Shown one piece after another: positions 1 to 6,286 of a DNA stretch of 6,760 nucleotides. Position numbers and translations under genes: made by a program. Each line of letters starts with the position of its first letter. Positions within the stretch are counted from its first letter, which is position 1. Origin of the DNA: Anaerolineales bacterium (GTDB lineage Bacteria > Chloroflexota > Anaerolineae > Anaerolineales > Villigracilaceae). Location: contig JANWWB010000169.1 of NCBI GenBank assembly GCA_025056515.1, positions 1 to 6,760 of the forward strand, written 5' to 3'. The notes below the pieces were generated by a model. That model was not told where the DNA came from. It was given only the letters and a program-made list of their open reading frames with translations, and searched no databases.

Positions 1-1100
1 TGGCAGTCGCCTATTTCCTGTTTAACCATTTCGGCATTATCGCCAGTCGGACTTTTATGCCCGATCCTTTGATGGTCTCTTTGATCCTTTGGTCGATCTG
101 GGCACTCTATCGTTGGGAACAACGTCGCTCTTGGCAGACGGCTCTCTTCGCCGGCCTCCTCTTAGGACTAGCCATTTTGGTTAAGTCTGTAGCCGTCTTT
201 ATCCTGCTCGGTGCAGCAATAGGGATGGTTTTGAGCCGTGGCTCTTTGAAACAAAGCCTCGCCGACCCCCAGGCCTGGACAATTGTCGGTCTGACCGTTG
301 TGCCTACTCTGCTCTATTACTTTTACGGCATCTTCGTCGTTGGAACGCTCGGCGGACAGTTTGCTTTGCGTTTCTTTCCGGCCTTAATTGTCGACCCATC
401 CTTCTATGCCCGCTGGCTGTTCCTGGCAGCCGGACTGGCAGGATTTGCTGCTTTCCTTGCCTCTTTGGCAGGGATATTCTTCCTCGAAAAAACCACCCGT
501 TGGATGCTCCTCGGCGCCTGGGGTGGCTATGTACTCTTTGGCATCTCTTTTGCCTATCACTTCCTGACGCATGATTACTATCATCTGCCTTTGTTGGGGA
601 TTGTTGCGCTTGGGCTGATTCCTCTCGGCGAGGTCTTGTTTGAGAAGATAAGCGCCTTTCCTGCCTGGCGACAAGCGGCAGTGGTCCTCATCCTTTTGTT
701 GGCAGTTGCGATGCGTGCTTGGTTGGCCCGCAATGACCTAGCGGTCCATGACTACCGCCACGAGGTTGCTTATTGGAAAGCCCTGGGAGAGCGGATCGGC
801 CACGAAACACCCTTTATTGAACTGTCCGGTGACTATGGAAGTCGTCTGGCCTATTTTGGTTGGGTCGTTACACACGAATGGCCGTCTTTGGCAGATATTA
901 AGGTGCGGCAACTAGCCGGACAAGAGCCATTGCCCTTCGAACAACTCTTCGCAGAATATACACAAGGCATGCGCCTATTCGTCATCACTTCACTCCCCGA
1001 ACTGGACAACCATCCTGAACTGCGCGATTACCTCAATGCCTATTATCCGCTCCTTGAGCAGAGCGAGGATGGTTACCTCATCTACGATTTGAGGCCATAA
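1..1100 (+). CDS. GT39/PMT-like (ArnT-type) membrane glycosyltransferase, 5' end outside the window
   Basis: The frame is open from base 3 to the TAA at 1098-1100, so about 365 C-terminal residues are visible. The ATG at 57 is internal, because family-like sequence (residues AYFLFNHFGIIASRT) lies upstream of it. Proteins of this family sit in the cytoplasmic membrane and move a sugar from a polyprenyl-phosphate donor onto a lipid, glycan or protein on the outer face. Visible support: an RTFMPDPLM segment near the left edge, which matches the acidic loop motif (Pro-Asp) of these enzymes; about seven or eight hydrophobic helices up to roughly base 720; a THDYYHLPL segment at about 567-593, like the H-x-YY-x-LP signature of the family; then a soluble tail of about 125 residues. 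The first catalytic acidic motif, expected near the N-terminus, is outside the window. The acceptor cannot be told. It lies upstream of, and on the same strand as, the GT2/Wzz/ligase genes, which supports a role in surface glycan synthesis. Confidence 0.8.
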   Translation, partial: AVAYFLFNHFGIIASRTFMPDPLMVSLILWSIWALYRWEQRRSWQTALFAGLLLGLAILVKSVAVFILLGAAIGMVLSRGSLKQSLADPQAWTIVGLTVVPTLLYYFYGIFVVGTLGGQFALRFFPALIVDPSFYARWLFLAAGLAGFAAFLASLAGIFFLEKTTRWMLLGAWGGYVLFGISFAYHFLTHDYYHLPLLGIVALGLIPLGEVLFEKISAFPAWRQAAVVLILLLAVAMRAWLARNDLAVHDYRHEVAYWKALGERIGHETPFIELSGDYGSRLAYFGWVVTHEWPSLADIKVRQLAGQEPLPFEQLFAEYTQGMRLFVITSLPELDNHPELRDYLNAYYPLLEQSEDGYLIYDLRP

Positions 1101-1130
1101 AAGATGTCTAGATACCTGAAACGTTTCGCT

Positions 1131-1200
1131 ACCAAACCCGCCGGGGGACTGAAGTCCCCGGATGATGGTTTAGAAGCCCGCTGAAGTAGGCTGATTTGGG
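1131..1200. repeat. Two-hairpin palindromic intergenic element (REP/MITE-like)
   Basis: Two imperfect palindromes sit 13 bases apart. The first (1141-1161) folds as GGGGAC-TGAA-GTCCCC and is extended by a CC/GG pair past one bulged G. The second (1175-1192) reads AGCCCGCTGAAGTAGGCT and pairs over 8 positions with one mismatch and one G-T pair. Both carry the same CTGAAG core. CCAAA at 1132-1136 can pair with TTTGG at 1195-1199 and enclose both hairpins; alternatively AAACC at 1134-1138 pairs with GGTTT at 1167-1171 around the first alone. There is no T-run after either stem, so it is not a classical intrinsic terminator. From memory, similar GGGACTGAAGTCCC / AGCCCGCTGAAGCGGGCT units recur between genes in several phyla including Chloroflexota. 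Only one copy is in this window, so calling it a repeat family is inference. Confidence 0.6.
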
Positions 1201-1308
1201 TCATGAACTGACTTTGGACGGCTTCTCAAGCTCTCAGCCAGGGGAGTTATCCTTTCGAGGCGGCTGTAACAAGAACTATTTTCTCAAAATGATCAGGTTG
1301 GTAGAAAG
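1201..1308 (+). other. Leader region upstream of the GT2 gene
   Basis: This is the remaining non-coding sequence before the GT2 start. A promoter for the GT2-Wzz-ligase transcript could lie here, since the gap to the gene upstream is 208 bases, but I find no convincing -35/-10 pair. TTGGAC at 1214-1219 has no matching TATAAT-like box at normal spacing. The ribosome binding site is weak: only a purine-rich GGTAGAAAG directly before the ATG at 1309. Confidence 0.3.
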
Positions 1309-2094
1309 ATGTCAACTTCTCTCCCCTTAGTTTCGATCGTCACACCCTCCTACAATCAAGCGCGCTTCCTGGAAGAAACGATTCGCTCGGTTTTGGCACA
1401 GGACTACCCTAACCTCGAATACATTATCGTAGATGGCGGCTCCCAGGACGGATCAGTCGAAATCATTCAAAAATATGCCCACCGCCTGGCATGGTGGATC
1501 TCTGAGAAAGACCGAGGCCACGCCGACGCTCTCAATAAGGGATTTGCCCGCGCCCGAGGCGAGATCCTCGCCTGGTTGAACTCAGACGACACGTATTACC
1601 CCGGCGCGGTACGCCAGGCAGTCGAAGTGCTGCTCGCTCACCCCGAGGTAGGCATGGTCTATGGCGATGCCGACATCACCGATGCTGAAGGTCGCATCAT
1701 TGGCCGTTTTGCTTCGCGGCAGACCGATTACCACAAACTGTTGCGCGGCTCGGTTCATATTCCCCAAGCAACCACATTCTTCCGTGCCGATTTATATAGA
1801 CAAGTCGGGCCGCTCAGCCTTGACTATTTCTTTGCCTTCGACTATGACCTTTGGGTCAAACTTGCTAAAATCTCGCGCTTGCTGTATGTTCCTCAGCGCT
1901 GGGCCACCTTCCGCCTGCACGAGGCAGGCAAATCGGTTAAGGATGACTCGGTTTGTTACCCCGATATGCTCAAGATTTACGCACGCGAGCGGGGGGGTGG
2001 ACTTTCCTGGCTTTGGTTGCGCTATCAAGCACGTCGCCTGTTCTACGCCTGGCTGCCGCTACGCTGGAGACTGACCCTACGAAGGATGATCTGA
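1309..2094 (+). CDS. GT2 family glycosyltransferase (GT-A fold)
   Basis: A 261-residue protein whose N-terminal 200 residues follow the GT2 pattern: VSIVTPSYNQ at 8-17, VDGGSQDGS at 41-49 (nucleotide-binding acid), DRGHADALNKG at 68-78, and LNSDD at 90-94, which supplies the DxD-like metal-binding acids. FDYDLWVKL at 177-185 occupies the place of the catalytic-base region, and HIPQATTFFR at 150-159 is typical of the acceptor side of this subgroup. Such enzymes transfer a sugar from a nucleotide-sugar to a growing lipid-linked glycan on the cytoplasmic face of the membrane. The last 30 or so residues are rich in Trp, Arg and Leu with no clear transmembrane helix, and could be an amphipathic membrane anchor. 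The start at 1309 places the first beta strand 8 residues in, as usual for the family. It is followed after 2 bases by the Wzz-like gene. The sugar specificity cannot be read from the sequence. Confidence 0.92.
   Translation: MSTSLPLVSIVTPSYNQARFLEETIRSVLAQDYPNLEYIIVDGGSQDGSVEIIQKYAHRLAWWISEKDRGHADALNKGFARARGEILAWLNSDDTYYPGAVRQAVEVLLAHPEVGMVYGDADITDAEGRIIGRFASRQTDYHKLLRGSVHIPQATTFFRADLYRQVGPLSLDYFFAFDYDLWVKLAKISRLLYVPQRWATFRLHEAGKSVKDDSVCYPDMLKIYARERGGGLSWLWLRYQARRLFYAWLPLRWRLTLRRMI
2082..2086 (+). promoter_or_regulatory. Ribosome binding site that sets the Wzz-like gene start
   Basis: AAGGA lies inside the last codons of the GT2 gene, 10 bases before the ATG at 2097. It favours the 2097 start over the upstream in-frame ATG at 1953, which would overlap the GT2 gene by 142 bases and add 48 residues with no match to the Wzz pattern. 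Confidence 0.6.
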
Positions 2095-2096
2095 CC

Positions 2097-2726
2097 ATGT
2101 TGCATTCCGCTCGAGACCGTTTACTCCGTTCTCCCTCCTGGGACGAGGTGATTCACTTCCTAATGGCCTGGAGAGCTTGGTTGCTTGGCGCTGCACTCGG
2201 CGCTTTGCTTGGTGCTCTCATCCACGTTCTCCTCCCACCTCTCTATCGCGCCGAGGCCATCGTTCTGATTGACCAAAACGTAGAAAAAATCATCGCCGAA
2301 GATCAAACCGACCTGCGCAAGTATATCTACTTGCAACGTGAGACCGACAAGTTGATTGCTCTTGCTTGGTCAGATGCCGTGTTGGAAGGCGTCAGTGCCG
2401 AGACAGGCGTACCGGTCGCTGATTTACGCGCCGGAAAGTTGATTCTCAGTCAGCCAAGCGATGCTGGCTGGCGCTTCCTCGGTCAGGACCGCGACCCCGC
2501 TTTGGCTGAAAAGCTAGCTGCATCCTGGGCAACTACTTTCTATCAGACCTTATTGACCCGCCCAGCAGGGATTAGTGAAATCCTAGAAACCAACCTCGTT
2601 CAGGTAGAAAACCTTCCGGTACAGCGCGTCCCAGGAATCGGAGCCTTTTTGCTGGCAGGATCTTTCTTAGGCCTTGGGACAACTGCATTATTCCTTCTCT
2701 TTGTCCAACGCCAGGAGAGCAAATGA
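2097..2726 (+). CDS. Short Wzz/PCP-like chain-length determinant protein
   Basis: From the ATG at 2097 the product is 209 residues. It has a cytoplasmic N-terminus (1-27), a Gly/Ala/Leu-rich transmembrane helix at about 28-47, then LPPLYRAEAIVLID at 46-59, which matches the Pro-rich exit and first strand of Wzz-domain proteins. An extracytoplasmic region follows to about residue 178, and a second helix at about 181-203 comes just after ENLPVQRVPG, as in the Pro-rich second segment of Wzz. Family members control polysaccharide chain length by acting with a Wzy-type polymerase. The outer region is only about 130 residues, clearly shorter than in enterobacterial Wzz, and I see no long coiled coil. 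There is no Walker motif or tyrosine cluster, so no fused BY-kinase. It starts 2 bases after the GT2 stop and its stop overlaps the start of the ligase/polymerase gene, which strongly suggests a functional pair. The membrane layout is clear; the exact role is inferred. Confidence 0.72.
   Translation: MLHSARDRLLRSPSWDEVIHFLMAWRAWLLGAALGALLGALIHVLLPPLYRAEAIVLIDQNVEKIIAEDQTDLRKYIYLQRETDKLIALAWSDAVLEGVSAETGVPVADLRAGKLILSQPSDAGWRFLGQDRDPALAEKLAASWATTFYQTLLTRPAGISEILETNLVQVENLPVQRVPGIGAFLLAGSFLGLGTTALFLLFVQRQESK
2713..2717 (+). promoter_or_regulatory. Ribosome binding site for the ligase/polymerase gene
   Basis: AGGAG precedes two adjacent ATG codons at 2723 and 2726, with 5 and 8 bases between. 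The spacing is better for 2726, so the true start may be the second Met. The first ATG overlaps the TGA of the Wzz-like gene (ATGA), the usual layout for coupled translation. Confidence 0.55.
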
Positions 2727-4237
2727 TGAACCCAAAACGGGAGCGTTTTGAACGCCTTAAGCGCTTTCTTTGGGCAACTGGCTTGTTTCTCTTGCCCATC
2801 ACCAGTTTTCGCTACCTGCCACTAGGAAGCGGAACACAGGTGAAGCCGCTCTCCCTTGTCCCGTTTGCATTTCTTTTGGCCCTGCTTCTTCTCGAAAGCT
2901 TACTGCGACGCAAATGGCTATTCAAAAATAGCGCCATCTTGCCGTTGCTTGCTTTTATTCTGATTGCAATGGTTGCAAGCGGCGTGGGCTTTCTGCTTGC
3001 GCCACCTAATCTCTATGAGTACACCTACCCAAACCGTATGCTGCGCGCTTGGGCGACCTTCGCAATCGGATTAGTTTTCTTCTTCGTCCCCCTAGCCATG
3101 AACCGAGACGAAGAAGAAATGAACTTTATGCTCCAATGGTTGTATCGCGGCTTTATCATGCAAGTGGTCTGGTCGGGTGTGCAGCTGGCCTATTTCCTGT
3201 TTGAACCTTACTACGAAGAACTCTTCCCCCATGCTCCACTCGAATATCTCAACACGCTCGATATGATTCAGAAAACGGTCATGATGGCCGGCTTGGCCCC
3301 TAACCATCGCATCTCAGGTTTAGCACTCGAACCTTCCTGGCTAGCAGCTCAACTCGGTAGCACGTATCTTCCCTGGCTATTTGCCGCATGGCTAAGCAAT
3401 TATTTCTGGCGACGACGTCGCTGGCACGCGATCATGCTAGGACTATGTCTCCTGACCGCTCTCTTAAGTTTCTCACGTGGCGGTCTGTTGGTCATAGCGG
3501 CAGCTATGGTACTGACCTTTTTGCTGACCGGGCAAGCGTGGTCTCGTAAAGTCTGGACATGGTGGCGGACGCCGTTTTCACAGTCCGATATACCACACCG
3601 CGCTTCTCTACTCATCTTGCGCCTCGGAATTGCCCTTGCCTTATTCCTATCGGCTTTAGGCGCAATCTGGGGAGCAACATCCCACCCTTACTTCGCCAAA
3701 CTCTGGCGTTCCGAAAAAAGCAACTTGGTTGACTACTTTGTGGATATCTACGCCGGACCACGTCTTGCCCTGGCCTGGGCTGGCTGGCGCATTTTTGAGC
3801 AACATCCCTGGGCGGGTGTTGGACTGGGCGCTGCCGGGTTTTACTTGATTCCGGCATTGCCGGATTGGTCTCACTTTAACATTCCCGAAACAGCCCAACT
3901 CCTCGCTTCGAGTAACACGCTCTTTCCGAATATCAAAAATCTTTACATTCGCCTATTGGCCGAGACGGGGATCTTCGGCTTTTGGGCTTTTGTGGCGTTT
4001 TACGCCTTTTTGCTTGGCAAGAGCCTATGGCTGGCGCGCCAGAGGCCGCGATGGCTGCAATTTACTGGCATCAGCGGCGTTTTGGGATGCTTGACAATTA
4101 TTGGGCTGGGCTTGAGTTTCGATTCACTAGCCAATCCAATGATCTGGGTCACTCCAGGCCTTGTGATGGGCTTAGCTGAAAACGCCGCCGGAGAAACGCC
4201 TGAAACGCAATCCGGTTCTGCAGCGGAAACGAATTAA
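2723..4237 (+). CDS. O-antigen ligase/polymerase family (Wzy_C) membrane protein
   Basis: A 504-residue polytopic protein with about 11-12 hydrophobic helices. Hallmarks of the WaaL/Wzy family are visible: RISGLALEPSWLA at 196-208, LLSFSRGG at 247-254, a large loop at about 318-410 with HPWAGVGLG at 361-369, and NLYIRLLAETGIFGF at 406-420, followed by two or three more helices. The charged, Ser/Thr-rich tail after about 487 is probably outside the membrane core. Proteins of this type use undecaprenyl-linked glycan as donor, and either polymerise repeat units or transfer the chain to an acceptor. Sequence alone does not separate the two roles. The overlap with the Wzz-like gene favours polymerase, since Wzz partners normally work with Wzy. 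If the host is a monoderm without LPS, ligation to lipid A is excluded. The stop codon falls in a TTAA shared with the stop of the opposite-strand gene, leaving no room for a terminator beyond the coding sequence. Confidence 0.87.
   Translation: MMNPKRERFERLKRFLWATGLFLLPITSFRYLPLGSGTQVKPLSLVPFAFLLALLLLESLLRRKWLFKNSAILPLLAFILIAMVASGVGFLLAPPNLYEYTYPNRMLRAWATFAIGLVFFFVPLAMNRDEEEMNFMLQWLYRGFIMQVVWSGVQLAYFLFEPYYEELFPHAPLEYLNTLDMIQKTVMMAGLAPNHRISGLALEPSWLAAQLGSTYLPWLFAAWLSNYFWRRRRWHAIMLGLCLLTALLSFSRGGLLVIAAAMVLTFLLTGQAWSRKVWTWWRTPFSQSDIPHRASLLILRLGIALALFLSALGAIWGATSHPYFAKLWRSEKSNLVDYFVDIYAGPRLALAWAGWRIFEQHPWAGVGLGAAGFYLIPALPDWSHFNIPETAQLLASSNTLFPNIKNLYIRLLAETGIFGFWAFVAFYAFLLGKSLWLARQRPRWLQFTGISGVLGCLTIIGLGLSFDSLANPMIWVTPGLVMGLAENAAGETPETQSGSAAETN
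4234..4237. other. Shared TTAA: overlapping stop codons of convergent genes
   Basis: TTAA reads TAA on the plus strand at 4235-4237 (end of the ligase/polymerase gene) and TAA on the minus strand at 4236-4234 (end of the L,D-transpeptidase gene). The two genes therefore meet with no intergenic base. I see no strong hairpin with a T-run close by on either strand. Confidence 0.9.
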
Positions 4238-5283
4238 GGTTCCTCTTCGGCGCTGATGATAACTCGCTCCCCTATTTGTGCCCACTCGTACAACCAACGC
4301 GCGTCTGCCGGTGAAAGATTGACACAGCCATGTGAAACCGGTGTACCGAATTCATCATGCCAATAAGCCGCGTGAAAGCCCCAATCGCCTGAGTAGCTCA
4401 TAAAATGTGGCACTCCCTCCAGGTAATAGACGCTGAGCGAACCGGCAGGGGGAGATAAATGAATATATGGGAATTTTTGCAAAATAGCAAATCGCCCCGG
4501 AAAGGTCCAACCTTTTTCACGGCCGGTTGAAACCAGCGTAGCAAAAACCAGTCGACACTCATGATAGACGCGCAGCGTCTGTTCGGCCAGGTCAACGTAG
4601 AGAAAACGACAAGCCTTGGCATCTTCAGGGACTGCGGCGCGGGTGATAGCCAGTGCCTCTTCCGGCAACCATTCGTCCGGCCCAACGGCAAACCATCCCG
4701 GACGAGGTTCGGCTACCGAAACCTCGTGCACAACATCATAGCGGCGATACGTGTGTACCGGCTCGCCCAAGCGATTGGTGGACTGCATCTCGGTCAAAAC
4801 CCAACCAAAGCGGAAGTCTACCGGCCGAGTGAGAAGAACCCCGCGAAAGGTCGACGGAGAAATCAGTTGTACTTCTCCGACCTCCATCCAGCCGTAATAC
4901 ACAGCATAGAACTTGCGTCCCTCGCGTTCAGCCTCACCGACCACCGATACATAGGCTGGAGCCGTGCGTAAATAACCGAAATTTCCAGTTCGCTTAAGCG
5001 CATCGTCCAGAGTCGCATATACGCGCGCGCGTGGATTGGTCACCAGGCCATAACGATATTCCATCCGGGCATAGCGCTCATCGAGGGGGCGATACCACTC
5101 GGGTTCGGGCGTGAGCGTGGGAGTTGGGGTAGCAACAGGAGTGGGTGAAAACGAGGGAAAAGCGGTCGGAGAAAGAGAAGGGGAGGGCACGGCAGAGAGA
5201 GACGGCGTTGGGGTTAGTGAAGTACTGCACGCCGTCAAAAAGAAAGCAAACAATATGATGGCTACACAAAAAGACGCTCGCAT
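4234..5283 (-). CDS. L,D-transpeptidase (YkuD) lipoprotein with Ser/Thr/Pro linker
   Basis: A 349-residue exported protein. Residues 1-19 are a lipoprotein signal peptide with lipobox LTAC, giving lipidated Cys19. A Ser/Thr/Pro linker runs from about 20 to 62. Residues 75-215 look like one or two small SH3-like beta domains (GLVTNPRARVYATLDDA; a later GWFAVGPDEWLP segment), which may bind the wall. The YkuD domain covers about 225-344. It starts at CRFLYVDLAEQTLRVY and holds STGREKGWTFPGRF, the conserved His304 in GFHAAYW, and SHGCVNL at 317-323 with nucleophile Cys320. Enzymes of this family form 3-3 cross-links in peptidoglycan or attach proteins to it, outside the membrane. Cys225 and Cys243 are additional cysteines in the domain and could form a disulfide. 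The gene starts 3 bases after the holB stop, so it is probably co-transcribed; its own ribosome binding site is poor. Confidence 0.93.
   Translation of the reverse strand: MRASFCVAIILFAFFLTACSTSLTPTPSLSAVPSPSLSPTAFPSFSPTPVATPTPTLTPEPEWYRPLDERYARMEYRYGLVTNPRARVYATLDDALKRTGNFGYLRTAPAYVSVVGEAEREGRKFYAVYYGWMEVGEVQLISPSTFRGVLLTRPVDFRFGWVLTEMQSTNRLGEPVHTYRRYDVVHEVSVAEPRPGWFAVGPDEWLPEEALAITRAAVPEDAKACRFLYVDLAEQTLRVYHECRLVFATLVSTGREKGWTFPGRFAILQKFPYIHLSPPAGSLSVYYLEGVPHFMSYSGDWGFHAAYWHDEFGTPVSHGCVNLSPADARWLYEWAQIGERVIISAEEEP
5098..5226 (-). other. Low-complexity Ser/Thr/Pro linker coding segment
   Basis: About 43 codons encode almost only Ser, Thr, Pro, Leu, Ala and Phe, including TPTPTLTPEPE near the 3' end of the segment. 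On the plus strand it appears as purine-rich GAGNG/GTGNG-type sequence. Such linkers usually hold an outer domain away from the membrane anchor. Its repeat-like DNA could change length by slippage, but no exact tandem array is visible. Confidence 0.75.
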
Positions 5284-5286
5284 CTG

Positions 5287-6285
5287 TCACAGGCGCGGCC
5301 AATCTAACAACACCACCTCGGTCAATAAACGAGGGTTGACATTCGCATCCAGCTGCCGGATCGCACGTTCAGCTTGAACAACCAAATGACGCGCCCCTGC
5401 CACCCCCAACTGCGCCGCCAGAGTTTCGAGGTCAGATCGATACTCCAGATTGACAACCGGAATCGATGCCCCCGACGCAATCCGCATCACATCTCTCCAC
5501 CAGGTCAACCACAACGCTAAGGTCTCGCGCAAGCGTTCCCGCTCAGCATGCCGACGGTCGCTTAGGCGTTCAGCATAGGCAAAACGCTCCACACGCGAGC
5601 TCCCAAGCAGATCGCGCAATTCTTCTAAGCGCTGACGGCGAAAGTCAAGTAAGGAAGAATCTGCCAAAAAGCGCAAAGCCAAACCTGGACGTCCATCCGA
5701 GAGATGCGCCAACAAACGCGCTTGTTCCGGGGTCGCACCACGCTCGCGCAGAGCAGTCTCAAGCGTTTGGAGCGGCAACGAGCGTAAGCGAACAACTTGG
5801 CAACGCGAAACTATGGTCGGCAAAAGTGCTTCAGGGGTGTCAGCCGTCAAAAGCAATATAGCATGTGAGGGAGCCTCTTCCAGCGTCTTAAGCAAGGCAT
5901 TCGCTGCACTAGGATTGCTTTCGTGAAACCGCAAAAAGAGTGCAAAGCGATACTCTCCCTGATACGGTTTGAGGACGAGAGACTGACGGACTTCGCGCAC
6001 TTGTTCTACCCGCAAGACACCACCCTCCTTTTCAGCCTGGACGATGACCAAATCGGGATATCGCATCGCCTCAATTTGACGGCAAGTACGACAAACACCA
6101 CAAGGAACACCCGGTTCAGGCGGCTGCGGGCAAACCAATGCGCGGACAAACCCTAACGCTAACGTCCGACGTCCAACCCCGGCCGGGCCGGTGAAGAGAT
6201 AGGCATGGCTGAACGCCTTACGCAGAAGTTGCCTGCGCAAGAGATTCACCGCCCATTCGTGGCCGATCACATTCCAATTCGACAT
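5287..6285 (-). CDS. holB: DNA polymerase III delta' subunit (clamp loader)
   Basis: A 332-residue AAA+-type clamp-loader subunit; delta' is the structural partner that helps load the beta sliding clamp at primed DNA. The start VIGHEWAVNLLRRQL matches the usual N-terminus. A Walker A-like GPAGVGRRT sits at 33-41, with Arg39 where the ATP-binding Lys is expected. Cys52, Cys62, Cys65 and Cys68 (CGVCRTC) form the zinc module of clamp-loader subunits. The Walker B position reads FALFLRFHES, lacking the acidic DExx, followed by NPSAANALLKTLEEAP at 124-139, the strongest family signature. SRC at 160-162 is the conserved arginine-finger motif. The C-terminal helical collar (about 205-330) is variable. 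The lost Walker residues argue for delta' rather than the ATP-hydrolysing gamma/tau (dnaX), and the length fits. The gene begins 1 base after the glycosylase stop and ends 3 bases before the transpeptidase start. Confidence 0.92.
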   Translation of the reverse strand: MSNWNVIGHEWAVNLLRRQLLRKAFSHAYLFTGPAGVGRRTLALGFVRALVCPQPPEPGVPCGVCRTCRQIEAMRYPDLVIVQAEKEGGVLRVEQVREVRQSLVLKPYQGEYRFALFLRFHESNPSAANALLKTLEEAPSHAILLLTADTPEALLPTIVSRCQVVRLRSLPLQTLETALRERGATPEQARLLAHLSDGRPGLALRFLADSSLLDFRRQRLEELRDLLGSSRVERFAYAERLSDRRHAERERLRETLALWLTWWRDVMRIASGASIPVVNLEYRSDLETLAAQLGVAGARHLVVQAERAIRQLDANVNPRLLTEVVLLDWPRL

Positions 6286-6286
6286 C

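Noticed and set aside
1141..1161. First hairpin as an intrinsic terminator for the GT39 gene
   Set aside because: The stem is GC-rich but is followed by GATGATGG rather than a T-run. A transcript-processing or repeat role fits better, though Rho-dependent ending cannot be excluded.
1214..1242. TTGGAC as a -35 box for a sigma-70-like promoter of the GT2 operon
   Set aside because: The bases 17 positions downstream read GCCAGG, with no -10-like match at acceptable spacing.
1661..2074. 137-residue plus-strand open frame in another frame of the GT2 gene
   Set aside because: It is nested entirely within the GT2 gene, which carries the family motifs; no independent support.
1953..2096. Longer N-terminus for the Wzz-like protein from the ATG at 1953
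   Set aside because: It would overlap the well-supported GT2 gene by 142 bases, the added 48 residues do not resemble Wzz, and a good ribosome binding site (AAGGA at 2082-2086) serves the ATG at 2097.
9..3202. Fifteen-base match GCCTATTTCCTGTTT at 9-23 and 3188-3202 as a possible direct repeat
   Set aside because: Both copies are in frame and encode AYFLF within transmembrane helices. The similarity does not extend further, so chance or codon preference explains it.
4561..4971. 136-residue plus-strand open frame opposite the L,D-transpeptidase
   Set aside because: It is antisense to a gene with intact catalytic motifs, and has no recognisable domain or ribosome binding site.
5111..5377. 88-residue Gly/Glu/Val-rich plus-strand open frame
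   Set aside because: Its odd composition is just the reverse reading of the Ser/Thr/Pro linker of the L,D-transpeptidase.
5466..5861. 131-residue plus-strand open frame opposite holB
   Set aside because: It lies wholly inside holB, which has clear family motifs. The translated sequence shows no domain and looks like a shadow of biased codon use.
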